Counted from the stretch's first letter, positions 33,301-41,021 are shown. The stretch is DNA of 64,000 nt from Acidobacteriaceae bacterium (GCA_035944135.1 DASZBM010000002.1:310001-374000), one strand, 5' to 3'. Numbers and translations are program-made. Notes: generated from the letters alone by a model not told the origin.

Positions 33301-34935
33301 GAGTACCTGGCGCACGCGGAGGAGATCGAGATCAAGGTGGCGCAGGGAGCGAAGCCCGGTGAGGGTGGACAGCTTCCGGGACACAAGGTTTCGGGGTTGA
33401 TCGCGAGACTGCGGCATGCGCAGCCGGGAGTGGCGCTGATCTCGCCGCCACCGCATCATGACATCTACTCGATTGAAGATCTGGCGCAGTTGATCTATGA
33501 CCTGAAGCGCGTGAACAAGCGCGCGGCGGTGGGTGTGAAGCTGGTGTCGAGCTTTGGCGTGGGCACGGTGGCTGCGGGCGTGGCGAAGGCTTACGCGGAT
33601 TACGTGGTGATTGCCGGCAACACGGGAGGCACGGGGGCGGCGGCCCTTTCGAGCATCAAGTATGCGGGGAATCCGTGGGAGCTTGGGCTGAGCGAAGCGC
33701 AGCAGGTGCTGCGGGCGAATGGCATGCGCGAGCGCGTGCGGCTGCGCACGGATGGCGGAATTGCGACGGCGCGGGATGTGCTGATGGCAGCGCTGCTGGG
33801 TGCGGACGAATATGCGTTCGGCACGGCGGTGTTGGTGGCCCTGGGCTGCGACATGGCGCGGCAGTGCCACCTGAACACCTGCCCGACGGGCATTGCGACG
33901 CAGAAGCCGGAGCTGCGGGCCAAGTTCCGCGGCAAGCCGGAGCACGTGGTGACGTTCTTCAAGCAGCTTGCGGGCGATCTGCAGCGGCTGCTGGCGAAGT
34001 TCGGGCTGCCGAGTCTGGAGGCGGCGATTGGGCGTGTGGATCTGCTGGAGCAGGTGCGGTTCGACGGCAACCTGAATTTGACGCCGCTGCTGGCGGATGG
34101 CGATGACGGACCGCGGCGTTGGGGCGGCGGACGGAATGACAGACCTGAGGCGAAGGAACCTTTGGACGAGCAGTGGACGCGGCAGGCCGTGGCCGCGGCG
34201 CAGAAGGGCAAGAGCTTCGAGGTGGGCGCGGAGATCTGCAACGAGGACCGTTCGGTGGGCGCGCGGCTGTCCGGTGAGCTTGCGCTGCTGCGGGCGAAGG
34301 GCGAGATCGAGTGCGTGGATGTGACGTTCGATCTGCATGGGACGGCTGGGCAAAGCTTCGGCGCGTTTGCGGCGGAGGGGATCAAGCTGATCCTGACGGG
34401 GCAGGCGAATGACTTTGTGGGCAAGGGACTGTCGGGCGCGGAGCTGGTGCTGCGGCCGGTGGGACGAGCGGTGGAGCGGAGCGGCGATCACGTGCTGTTG
34501 GGCAATGTCGCGCTGTACGGGGCAACCGCTGGGAAATTGTTCGCTGCGGGAAGAGCGGGCGAGCGGTTTGCGGTGAGAAACTCGGGTGCGATTGCGGTCA
34601 TCGAGGGTATCGGCGACCACGGCTGCGAGTACATGACGGGCGGCGTTGTGGTGATTCTCGGCGAGATTGGGATCAACTTCGGCGCGGGCATGACGGGCGG
34701 ACTGGCGTGGGTGCTGGATCGCGATGGCGAGATCGTTGAAAAGACGCGCTATCACGATGAGTTTCTGGAGGCGGTCGCGTTTGAGGCGTGCACGGAAGAG
34801 GAGCAGGCGCAGTTGCGCGGGCTGCTGGATGAGCATGTGCGGTTGACGGATAGTGTGCTGGCCAGTGGGATGCTGAACGACTGGGAGAGCGCGGCGAAGG
34901 AGTTTGTGTTGTTCCGGCCGAAGCCGCAGGCGTGA
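30322..34935 (+). CDS. gltB: Glutamate synthase, large subunit
   Basis: GOGAT alpha subunit/ferredoxin-type, 1537 residues: transfers glutamine amide nitrogen to 2-oxoglutarate. Order: class II glutaminase domain with the nucleophile Cys57 in DQDSCGVGF; central domain; FMN-binding synthase domain with VKLVSSFGVGTVAAGVAKAY and DGGIATARDVLMAALLGAD; a 3Fe-4S cluster with Cys1176, Cys1182 and Cys1187 (C-x5-C-x4-C); and the C-terminal beta-helix GXGXG domain. Mature GltB begins at the Cys, so about 56 residues would be a propeptide, longer than usual; later TTG starts exist. No gltD follows, so the electron donor is ferredoxin or a subunit encoded elsewhere. It is divergent from argR, with the ARG boxes between. 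Confidence 0.94.
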   Translation: MPLLFPQRPKCLSTGDVQPGGGSLSEVALPEGRASLPEGLAEGPKSLIDPRFDQDSCGVGFVASALAKANHKILEDALTALARLEHRGAVAADGASSDGVGLMTNVPRALLLKSAGIELADDATLGVGMVFLPQGETRAEAVIERALKAQELKVLAWRDVPTRPEILGEIARSTMPTVRQVLVGDAAVHANLDPMERRLYLARKQFERAVELNEVTGYICSLSAQTIVYKAMCLGRLLPEFYPDLASPEFVTQFAIFHQRYATNTLPTWHRAQPSRKLAHNGEINTVWGNRSRMRARGSTLPVECKPVLTEGGTDSASLDEAIELLSHNGRTIAESVRMLLPPAITKRVHPFLEYHRECAEPWDGPAAIAFSDGIVVGAALDRNGLRPCRYAITSEGIVVAGSEAGLVDLDPGTVIESGRLGPGEMLGVDMSERKVYHNEDMMDVFDSREEFLALTRMEPLVPLQASDLGLPVEELSRVQKGFGYTKEDVNMILKPMASTGKDAVWSMGDDTPLAFLAKSPRPLYAFFRQRFAQVTNPPIDSLRESVVVSLHTRLGPWPHLLEKNAPLPGIALDSPFLSLGQMAALRSGQYPHKEELCVEELACVFSPEKTLEQAIEELSLRAVEMVRKGARVVVLTDRSASAERIPVPMAMATGAVHEALVDAGLRTLCGLAVEAGDCRDVHHAAVLIGYGAGAVCPWLALETARTYVGEKGFPEGVDAEKYLLKSLDAGLAKVMSKMGISVVNSYRMAHLFDILGLHKSVVDRCFPDTPAPLSGIGFSELERRLRAAWIGESVEPAAAKADLPDYGWVRFRKADTAEPHQWQPPNVKALQTVVGSARGVPPASDAAQAFQIFTRNVDTAEPRSLRDLLEVRPAGPELAIDDVEAPESLCHHFIASAMSLGSLSPEAHSTITQAMNMLGARSNTGEGGEDRAVYSLQGQGPRAGGPEGEFAAAARESNGGAAVAEMVSAPAVHASLNNKIKQIASGRFGVTAEYLAHAEEIEIKVAQGAKPGEGGQLPGHKVSGLIARLRHAQPGVALISPPPHHDIYSIEDLAQLIYDLKRVNKRAAVGVKLVSSFGVGTVAAGVAKAYADYVVIAGNTGGTGAAALSSIKYAGNPWELGLSEAQQVLRANGMRERVRLRTDGGIATARDVLMAALLGADEYAFGTAVLVALGCDMARQCHLNTCPTGIATQKPELRAKFRGKPEHVVTFFKQLAGDLQRLLAKFGLPSLEAAIGRVDLLEQVRFDGNLNLTPLLADGDDGPRRWGGGRNDRPEAKEPLDEQWTRQAVAAAQKGKSFEVGAEICNEDRSVGARLSGELALLRAKGEIECVDVTFDLHGTAGQSFGAFAAEGIKLILTGQANDFVGKGLSGAELVLRPVGRAVERSGDHVLLGNVALYGATAGKLFAAGRAGERFAVRNSGAIAVIEGIGDHGCEYMTGGVVVILGEIGINFGAGMTGGLAWVLDRDGEIVEKTRYHDEFLEAVAFEACTEEEQAQLRGLLDEHVRLTDSVLASGMLNDWESAAKEFVLFRPKPQA

Positions 34936-34976
34936 TGCTAGTGAATAGTGAAAAGTGAATAGTGAATAAGGCGAGA
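34936..34976 (+). repeat. Short-unit tail after gltB
   Basis: Starting at the stop codon: CTAGTGAATAGTGAAAAGTG then AATAGTGAATAAGGCGAGA. Same units and order as after queF and the gene at 35045. Confidence 0.75.
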
Positions 34977-35006
34977 GCGGTGGTCGCGTGAGCGGCTGCC
35001 GCTTTT
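34977..35006 (+). terminator. Terminator of gltB
   Basis: GCGG-TG-GTCGC, loop GTGA, GCGGC-TG-CCGC, followed by TTTT (35003-35006). One internal mismatch pair. Confidence 0.7.
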
Positions 35007-35044
35007 GCTTTCGGTTCGGTAGGATGGCGAGTGGAGTGTGGTGA

Positions 35045-36199
35045 ATGAGTGAGAAGAATTTGGGGTTTGCGACGCGGGCGATTCATGAGGGGCAGGAGCC
35101 GGATGAGCTGACGGGTGCGGTGAATGTGCCGATCTATCTGACGTCCACGTACAAGCAGGATGGCATTGGGAAGATGCGGCGCGGCTATGAGTATGCGCGG
35201 CTGACCAATCCGACACGCGATGCGCTGGAAGAGAGTTTGTGCGCGCTGGAAGGTGGAACGAGTGCGCATTGTTTTGGGTCGGGAATGGCGGCGATTACGG
35301 CGCTGTGCACGATGATGAAGGCCGGCGATCATGTGGTGTGCACGGACAACGTGTACGGTGGGACGTCGCGGCTGTTCAACCAGGTGCTGGTGAACTATGG
35401 GCTGACGTTCACCTATGTGGACACGCGTGATGTGGATGCGGTTAAGGCTGCGCTGCGGCCGGAGACGAAGCTGGTGCACCTGGAGACGCCGACGAATCCG
35501 ATGATGTCGGTGACGGATATTCGCGCGGTGGCGGAGGTGTGTCACGCGAAGGGCGTCGAGGTCAGCGTAGACAACACGTTCCTGTCGCCTTATCTGCAGC
35601 GGCCGATTGAGCTGGGCGCGGATATCGTGATGCATTCGACGACGAAGTTTTTGAATGGGCACTCGGATGGACTGGGCGGTGTTCTGGTGGGGACGAAACC
35701 GGAGCATGCGGAGCGGTTCCGGTTTGTGCAGAAGTGCACGGGTGGAATTCTGTCGCCGTTTGATTCGTATTTGTTGCTGCGGGGCGTGAAGACGCTGGCG
35801 GTGCGAATGAAGCAGCATGATGCGAACGGGAGGGTTGTCGCGGATTGGTTGGTGGAGCGGTTCGGGCCGGAGAAGGTGTTTTATCCGGGACTGAAGACGC
35901 ATCCGCAGCATGAGCTGGCGAAGCGGCAGCAGAAGGGGTTTGGGTCGATGTTGGCTTTTGAACTCGGTTCGCTCGAAGCAGCGAATGCGTTTGTTTCGAA
36001 GCTGGAGCTTTGTTACTTCGCGGAGTCGCTGGGTGGAGTGGAGACGCTGGTGTGTCATCCGGCGACGATGACGCATGCCGCGGTGGGAGCAGAGGGACGA
36101 AAGAAGCTGGGGATCACCGATGGGCTGATTCGAATCTCGGTGGGTATCGAAGATGTGGAGGACATCATCGCGGATTTGGAGCAGGCATTGGAGAAGTGA
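35045..36199 (+). CDS. Cys/Met metabolism PLP enzyme (cystathionine gamma-synthase/lyase type)
   Basis: A 384-residue trans-sulfuration enzyme. Features: TRAIHEGQEPDELTGAVNVP at the N-terminus, YEYARLTNPTRDALEE, the PLP-phosphate-binding CFGSGMAAITAL, VSVDNTFLSPYLQRPIELGAD (Asp contacting the pyridine nitrogen), and the Schiff-base lysine in MHSTTKFLNGHSD. This family includes MetB, MetC and gamma-lyases, and specificity cannot be settled by eye, so no symbol is given. Follows gltB on the same strand but behind a terminator, so it is probably an independent transcript. Confidence 0.9.
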   Translation: MSEKNLGFATRAIHEGQEPDELTGAVNVPIYLTSTYKQDGIGKMRRGYEYARLTNPTRDALEESLCALEGGTSAHCFGSGMAAITALCTMMKAGDHVVCTDNVYGGTSRLFNQVLVNYGLTFTYVDTRDVDAVKAALRPETKLVHLETPTNPMMSVTDIRAVAEVCHAKGVEVSVDNTFLSPYLQRPIELGADIVMHSTTKFLNGHSDGLGGVLVGTKPEHAERFRFVQKCTGGILSPFDSYLLLRGVKTLAVRMKQHDANGRVVADWLVERFGPEKVFYPGLKTHPQHELAKRQQKGFGSMLAFELGSLEAANAFVSKLELCYFAESLGGVETLVCHPATMTHAAVGAEGRKKLGITDGLIRISVGIEDVEDIIADLEQALEK

Positions 36200-36233
36200 A
36201 GAGTGAATAGTGAGTAGTGAATAAAGCAGAGGT
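36198..36233 (+). repeat. Short-unit tail after the PLP enzyme gene
   Basis: AGAGTGAATAGTGAGTAGTG then AATAAAGCAGAGGT directly at the stop codon; feeds into the terminator stem. Confidence 0.75.
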
Positions 36234-36262
36234 GGCGGCCGCGAGAGTGGCCGCCGCTTTTT
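36234..36262 (+). terminator. Terminator of the PLP enzyme gene
   Basis: GGCGGCC (36234-36240), 8-base loop, GGCCGCC (36249-36255), GC, then TTTTT. Confidence 0.8.
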
Positions 36263-36545
36263 GTTGTGTGTTGTCGCGGACTGAGACATTACAGTACCGA
36301 TGGCGGTGAAGCGGGGTTACTAACTCCTTCGCATTGAATTACCGTCGCAATCTTCACGCAAGCATCATTCGGCCGTAACTTCACAGAAGCAAGGACAAGT
36401 GTAGATCTCCTGTGACGGGAGCTTGTGAACGGCGCGGAAATCGCGGCGACAGTGAGCGTGTGTCCGAAGCAGGCGTTATGTAGAGCAAAGTGTGGGAGCT
36501 CAATCCCGCCTCAACAGCCGGGCTATGCGCCGGCAGGAGATGATT
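36263..36545 (+). promoter_or_regulatory. Long structured leader of the PEP-CTERM gene
   Basis: About 280 bases without an ORF of note. Several short hairpins are visible: CTCC/GGGAG-type (about 36409-36422), GGGA/TCCC (36493-36507), and GCCGG/CCGGC (36519-36536) immediately before GGAG, the ribosome site of the next gene. GCAAAG near 36485 and AGCCGGGC near 36518 recall the 3' half of c-di-GMP-I riboswitches, but the 5' half is missing. No convincing -24/-12 element was found. Confidence 0.4.
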
Positions 36546-37223
36546 ATGCGTGTTTCGAAGTGGTATGCCCTGGCGGGTGCGGTGTTTCTTGTTGCATCGT
36601 CGCAGGTAAGTCGTGCAGACACCTTGAAGTTTATTAACTCGACGGGTCAGATCCAGGATGCCGGCAGCAAGACTGTCGGGCCGGAGGATGTGTATCTGTA
36701 TCCGTATAACTTCAGCGTGAATGGGTCGTCGACGACCACGCAGCTTATGTGTGTGAGCTTTGACAACGAGATCACTGCGGGCGAGAGCTGGGATGTGAAG
36801 ATCGAATCGATCGCGCAGGCGTCGGCCAATGCTACGCAGTTGATGAATTACGAGGCGGATGCGTGGCTGTTCTCGCAGATTACGCCGAGCAGCACGTCGA
36901 CGCAGATTGCGAACGTCCAGTTTGCAGCGTGGGCGGTTGGCGATCCGACGGTTGCGAACGCTACGTACGATCCGTACTACGCGGCGAATGAAACGGCAAT
37001 CAACCAACTGCTGAGCGATGCTTTCGCCAACGCGACCCCTGCGGATCTGAGCAACTACAACAACTATGAGCTGTACGTGCCAACGAGCTGGGACTCTTCG
37101 AATGGCGAGCCGCAGACGTTCATCGGGCCGGCGCCGGCGCCGGAACCGGGGACCCTTGCGCTGCTTGGAAGCGGACTGCTGGGCATGGGTGGCATCTTCC
37201 GTCGCAGAATGCGGAAGGCGTAG
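36546..37223 (+). CDS. PEP-CTERM sorted extracellular protein
   Basis: A 225-residue exported protein. Signal peptide MRVSKWYALAGAVFLVASSQ...; Ser/Thr/Asn-rich beta-type body; and a C-terminal PEP-CTERM signal: PAPEPGTLALLGSGLLGMGG followed by IFRRRMRKA (motif, helix, basic tail). In known systems exosortase EpsH/XrtA cleaves at PEP and such proteins enter the matrix or outer surface, often with exopolysaccharide genes; no exosortase is in this window. ATG 36546 has GGAG seven bases upstream; 36540 and 36492 are in-frame alternatives. Ends in a strong terminator. Confidence 0.88.
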   Translation: MRVSKWYALAGAVFLVASSQVSRADTLKFINSTGQIQDAGSKTVGPEDVYLYPYNFSVNGSSTTTQLMCVSFDNEITAGESWDVKIESIAQASANATQLMNYEADAWLFSQITPSSTSTQIANVQFAAWAVGDPTVANATYDPYYAANETAINQLLSDAFANATPADLSNYNNYELYVPTSWDSSNGEPQTFIGPAPAPEPGTLALLGSGLLGMGGIFRRRMRKA

Positions 37224-37243
37224 ACAAGACGAATTTTGAAGAA

Positions 37244-37277
37244 GCCCGCGCCTCGGTTTGGCGCGGGCATTTTTTTT
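37244..37277 (+). terminator. Terminator of the PEP-CTERM gene
   Basis: GCCCGCGCC (37244-37252), loop TCGGTTT, GGCGCGGGC (37260-37268), A, then eight T. Confidence 0.92.
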
Positions 37278-37327
37278 CTGAGATGAGAGGTCGGCGCTGC
37301 AGCGCGGAGTTGCGGTAGACTTCGCGC

Positions 37328-37816
37328 ATGAAGGCGGTTGTGCTGCTCGCGTGTGTGATGTTGCTGGCCTCGTGCAATGCGGGGCCGAAGATTGTGATTC
37401 ATGAGGAGGACGAGCCGGAGCCTGTTGCGAAGGCTGCGGCGCCGGTCTCGAGCTGGGAGTACAAGACGGAGGGCGGTGACTCATGGGCGTGCGCGCGGTC
37501 TGTGGACGACGCAGCGGAGCTCTGTTTCCGGCGGTCGAGGGGGCATCTGGATAGCTATCTGCACCTGCCGTGGAGGGAGGGTAATCCGTTCTTCTGCTCG
37601 CGTGGACGCTGCGAGACGAAGCTGCAGGTGGATGGAGTGCAGCAGACGGTGCAGGGCACGGATGATTCTGGCGGAGGAACGCGCATTTTATTTTTGCCTG
37701 ATCCGCAGCGAGTGCTGCACGAGGTGGAACAGGCGAAAGAGGTGCGGGTGACGCCGCCGATGTTCGGCGTGGACCAGCAGTTTGTGTTTCATGTCGCCGG
37801 GCTGAAGTGGCCGTGA
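37328..37816 (+). CDS. Putative lipoprotein, unknown function
   Basis: A 162-residue protein with a lipoprotein signal: MKAVVLLACVMLLASCNAG, lipobox L-A-S-C, lipidated Cys at 16. Mature part has an acidic/proline stretch, then WEYKTEGGDSWACARSVDDA, with four further cysteines (ACAR, LCFRR, FCSR, RCET) that could make two disulphides. No family recognised. Preceded by the PEP-CTERM terminator and convergent with the membrane protein at 37820, with 3 bases between stops. Confidence 0.65.
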   Translation: MKAVVLLACVMLLASCNAGPKIVIHEEDEPEPVAKAAAPVSSWEYKTEGGDSWACARSVDDAAELCFRRSRGHLDSYLHLPWREGNPFFCSRGRCETKLQVDGVQQTVQGTDDSGGGTRILFLPDPQRVLHEVEQAKEVRVTPPMFGVDQQFVFHVAGLKWP

Positions 37817-37819
37817 GCG

Positions 37820-38362
37820 CTATTTGGGATTGTGAGGGTCGATCTCGCCGCGCTTCTCGAAGATGAGGAAGGTTGCGTTGTCCCAGGCATCGTGGATGCC
37901 GATGAAGAGGAGCAGAAGGACGACGGCTGCGACCTCAAAGAGCGCGCCTGTGGGATGGAAGCGAGCCACGAAAGCGGCTGCGAAGAGACAGGAGTAGCCG
38001 AGGAACGGAAAAATGATGCGGTAGAGCCAGTCTTCCAGCACAGGATGGTAGGCCTGCTGGGTCTGAAAGCGGCGGACGGTGATTGCGGTGTAGATGATGC
38101 CGAGGATACCGGCGAGTGCCCAGAGGATCGATACGGGCGCGAGGCGGTGCCAGGGCATGACCTCGACTGCAGCGAGTGCGAGGACGACGCCGAAGTTGAC
38201 GATGCTGGGAGTCGAGAAGGCGGAGACTGCCTGGGATTCGTTCTCCATTACGGGCATGTTTGCCATCAAGGCCATCACCACGAATTGCAGACCGGTAAGG
38301 GCGCCGGCGGCGGAGCCGACGATAACGTAAAAATTCTGCCAGCGGGTGAGAAGAGGGTTCAT
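37820..38362 (-). CDS. Small integral membrane protein, unknown function
   Basis: A 180-residue protein with four predicted helices: WQNFYVIVGSAAGALTGLQF; the IVNFGVVLALAAVEVMPW segment; SILWALAGILGIIYTAI; and FLGYSCLFAAAFVA with VAAVVLLLLFIGIH. The conserved-looking motifs are NFYVIVGSAAGALTGLQFVV and HDAWDN. I recall similar unnamed proteins in Acidobacteriota. ATG 38362 follows GGAG closely; the frame extends to 38752 but the upstream part is Arg/Ser-rich and not coding-like. Confidence 0.7.
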   Translation of the reverse strand: MNPLLTRWQNFYVIVGSAAGALTGLQFVVMALMANMPVMENESQAVSAFSTPSIVNFGVVLALAAVEVMPWHRLAPVSILWALAGILGIIYTAITVRRFQTQQAYHPVLEDWLYRIIFPFLGYSCLFAAAFVARFHPTGALFEVAAVVLLLLFIGIHDAWDNATFLIFEKRGEIDPHNPK

Positions 38363-38676
38363 CGGTTCTCCGGGATTTTGAGCCATGGTAGCGCAGGCAG
38401 GATTTAGAGCTCCGCAGTCGGGTGAGTTGCGGCGGGTGTTCTTGCGAATCAATGGCATCCGCGGAGCGTCTCGGATTTGGAAACGCACAAATCGGTCGTC
38501 TTCCGAAAATCTTTGACAAATTTCCAGGTCGGGGCCAGACTTTTCGCTGCTCGCACGAGCTTCCGGGCGAGCCAATCCAGCATGCAACAGAAGGAGCGAT
38601 CGAACAGGATCAGCTCTTTGTGATTGATCCCCATTCGATCGCTTTCGCGGCAATGAAGTCTGAATGGAGGATTTCC

Positions 38677-40410
38677 ATGCACGCTCGCACACGTCGCGCA
38701 CTCCGGCTGTTTTTCGTCTTCGCGATTGCCTCCGCTCTGCTTTCAAGTGCATCCGCGCAAAGCACCACGCCGACGATCAGGACTCTCTTCGACTTCTGCC
38801 GGCTGGTTGTTCCTGCAGCGAATGCGGCGGTGTTCGAGCCGCCAGACCCGTGCATTGCGGCCACGCTGCAGAACGAGCAACTGGCGCTGGAAGATATCCA
38901 GCACCTGCTTGTAATTGCCGATTACCTTATCAAGAATCCGAACCCGCAACTGCTGAAGCTGCTGCTTTCGAATCCGACGCCCGGTGCGAACGTACAGCCT
39001 GTGGGCGACGGGAATTGGAAGGTGACGGTGGCATTCACGGTGCCGCCTGACTGCGTGACCGGCGCCGCGGCTGTGGGGAACTGTCCTCCGCCGAGCACAA
39101 TGGTTGAGACGCAAGGAATCTCCGGCAAGATCAGCGGGGTCTATGACTCGGTTGTTTTCGCGGAGAGCGCCGGTGCTCAATTGAACCTGTATACCAACGC
39201 TTACGTCAACGCGTTGCAGAGCTGCAGCAATCCGGGGACGATCGCGCCGAGCGCGGTTGGGCCGGCGTGCAATTTAGGTAATCTCCCGCTGCCGTCCAGC
39301 CTCACGGGAGCGCCGGTTTCAACCGTCGTCTCTGCGCTTGGTTCGCTGGCGGTCAACTGGCCTGTCATCCTGCGCAATCCGCTGCCATCGTTGATGCCGC
39401 CTTCGCCGGCTGACTGCGATGGAGAGACTGGCGGCACGGCGCAGAACGGGAACTACGGCGATCGCTCGGGGAACAATAACGCGTGCACGCCATCGTCAAC
39501 GGGGCTGTACGCGACGCTGCCGACTGCGAACTTTCCGCTGCGGCCGTATCTCACGTGCGTGAAAGACCAGGGGAATCGGGAGACGTGTCATACATTTGCG
39601 GCGACTTCGGCGATGGAGTTGATGGTGTCGCAGAATCATGGGGTGAAGGTGAATCTCGCTGAAGAAGACCTGATGGAGCACTACCGGCTGACCTGGAGCC
39701 CGGGTTACATGCACGAGACGGGAGACTCGTTTGAAGAACTCAGCGACGCGATCAGCAACAACTACTTTTTCCCCTACGAAAAATCGTGGGACTACAACCC
39801 TTCGCACTCGCGGACGTTTTCGGATGCGGTGTACCACAACTCCTGCGCGAACTATCCTGGCAGCGAACCTGGCTGTTCAGATTCGGCGCCGCAGGCTCCG
39901 GGCTTCTGTACAAGCATCGATATCTTCGGGATCTACCTTCCGATTTGTGCATTGCACGATGCCGGAGTGTCGGGGTCGCCGTATCATCCAACGTCGGTGA
40001 CGTCGTTCTGGAATCCGAATGACACCGAATTGTCTGTGGAGTATCTGGTACTGAATCTGGCTTTTAATCAGGCTGTGGTGTGGAGCTTCAACGTGAGTCC
40101 GAACTTTGGCGCCGGCGGGAACACTACGGTCAACAGCAAGGGACAGACGGTCGTGACCACGCCGGGATACATCACCTATAACGCCAGCGATGTGCAGGCT
40201 AAGCCGCTCGGCGGGCATGTTGTTCATGTGGTGGGATTCGCAGGGAATGACGAGCTGCCTGCAGGTATTCCGCCTGCTGTTGGGCCTGGCTACTTCATCA
40301 TCAAGAATAGTTGGGATAACTGCTTTGCGGACGCCGGCTATATTTATCTGGATTGGGAGTACATGAAGGCCACGGGCTATCAGGCCTATGCGCTTTCCAG
40401 CATCAATTGA
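38677..40410 (+). CDS. Secreted papain-family (C1) cysteine protease
   Basis: A 577-residue exported protease. Signal peptide about 1-28 (LRLFFVFAIASALLSSASAQ). A 260-residue N-terminal region of unknown fold precedes the C1A-like domain: KDQGNRETCHTFAATSAMEL with the putative nucleophile Cys304 and oxyanion Gln298; GGHVVHVVGF with His514; and IIKNSWDNC with Asn544. The Cys is followed by His rather than the usual Trp, and the Gly after NSW is Asp, so substrate preference may differ. Many Ser/Thr/Pro and several extra cysteines (SPADCD, CSDSA, FCTSID). The start at 38677 has GGAGG six bases upstream. Adjacent to the toxin gene, with consecutive stops. Confidence 0.84.
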   Translation: MHARTRRALRLFFVFAIASALLSSASAQSTTPTIRTLFDFCRLVVPAANAAVFEPPDPCIAATLQNEQLALEDIQHLLVIADYLIKNPNPQLLKLLLSNPTPGANVQPVGDGNWKVTVAFTVPPDCVTGAAAVGNCPPPSTMVETQGISGKISGVYDSVVFAESAGAQLNLYTNAYVNALQSCSNPGTIAPSAVGPACNLGNLPLPSSLTGAPVSTVVSALGSLAVNWPVILRNPLPSLMPPSPADCDGETGGTAQNGNYGDRSGNNNACTPSSTGLYATLPTANFPLRPYLTCVKDQGNRETCHTFAATSAMELMVSQNHGVKVNLAEEDLMEHYRLTWSPGYMHETGDSFEELSDAISNNYFFPYEKSWDYNPSHSRTFSDAVYHNSCANYPGSEPGCSDSAPQAPGFCTSIDIFGIYLPICALHDAGVSGSPYHPTSVTSFWNPNDTELSVEYLVLNLAFNQAVVWSFNVSPNFGAGGNTTVNSKGQTVVTTPGYITYNASDVQAKPLGGHVVHVVGFAGNDELPAGIPPAVGPGYFIIKNSWDNCFADAGYIYLDWEYMKATGYQAYALSSIN

Positions 40411-40746
40411 CTATGCGGAGGGATCGCAGCCGAGGGCGAAGCGTAGAGCGTTGCAGACCTCGTTCATACGAGCAGGGCCGAGTTGGGTCACTCGCTTGCC
40501 TAGTCGATCCTGGCGGACAGTGACGGCATTGTGCAGATTGACGGCGCAGGTCGTCTTCAGTCCGTCGGCTTCATGCAGGACAACCTCGGATGGCACGCCG
40601 CGGATTGTGGACGTGATCGGTGCAACCGTGACGCTCGGAAGATATTCCAAGGCACTGTCGCGGGTGAGCACGAGGACTGGCCTCTTCTTATCAGGTGCAG
40701 CGAATTGATAAAGACGGACGTCGCCACGAACTATTCTGCCGGCCAC
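40411..40746 (-). CDS. mazF: MazF/PemK-type toxin
   Basis: A 111-residue type II toxin, predicted sequence-specific endoribonuclease. N-terminal RIVRGDVRLYQF and DKKRPVLVLTR match the MazF signature, followed by VTVAPITSTIRGVPSEVVL and KTTCAVNLHNAVTVRQ. Start is GTG 40746, and the frame overlaps the antitoxin gene by 16 bases, the usual arrangement for coupled synthesis. Tail-to-tail with the cysteine protease gene (adjacent stop codons). Confidence 0.9.
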   Translation of the reverse strand: MAGRIVRGDVRLYQFAAPDKKRPVLVLTRDSALEYLPSVTVAPITSTIRGVPSEVVLHEADGLKTTCAVNLHNAVTVRQDRLGKRVTQLGPARMNEVCNALRFALGCDPSA

Positions 40747-40964
40747 TCTGCCTCCGACTCCCAGATTTGCAAATCATTATCGATGTTGTGCTGACTCAGA
40801 TAACCCTGGCGATCGCGCAGCTCGAGCTCTCCGATGGCGAGTTGGCGAAGGTGCGCCCGCAGGGCATCGCGGACCAGGGCGGAACGGTTACGCTTCAAAC
40901 GGCGTGCTGCACGGTCGGCGGCCTGCAGGAGCTTCTTATCAAGAACGATCTGCACGGTTTCCAT
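40731..40964 (-). CDS. Ribbon-helix-helix antitoxin
   Basis: A 77-residue antitoxin upstream of mazF. METVQIVLDKKLLQAADRAA and RRLKRNRSALVRDALRAHL is a ribbon-helix-helix DNA-binding fold (strand, then helix-turn-helix with NRSALVR); the acidic C-terminus (NDLQIWESEAEWP) would wrap the toxin. ATG 40964 is chosen; GTG 40979 would add five residues and cover the operator. Autoregulation is supported by the palindrome directly upstream. Confidence 0.86.
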   Translation of the reverse strand: METVQIVLDKKLLQAADRAARRLKRNRSALVRDALRAHLRQLAIGELELRDRQGYLSQHNIDNDLQIWESEAEWPAE

Positions 40965-41000
40965 GACTGTGGACCTCACTCCACAGTCTACTCCACAGTC
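40965..41000 (-). promoter_or_regulatory. Operator of the toxin-antitoxin operon
   Basis: Perfect palindrome GACTGTGGA (40965-40973), 6 bases, TCCACAGTC (40980-40988), plus a third half-site TCCACAGTC at 40992-41000. It adjoins the antitoxin start codon. Confidence 0.7.
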
Positions 41001-41021
41001 CGGTTTACGCGTGAATGAGCC

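Noticed and set aside
32644-34836. 730-residue minus-strand ORF opposite gltB
   Set aside because: Arg/Gln/His-rich shadow of the gltB codons, no motif, no promoter or ribosome site.
36263-36545. c-di-GMP-I (GEMM) riboswitch upstream of the PEP-CTERM gene
   Set aside because: Only the GCAAAG and AGCCGGGC pieces resemble it; the 5' helix with GGCAAACC was not found. Kept only as an unnamed structured leader.
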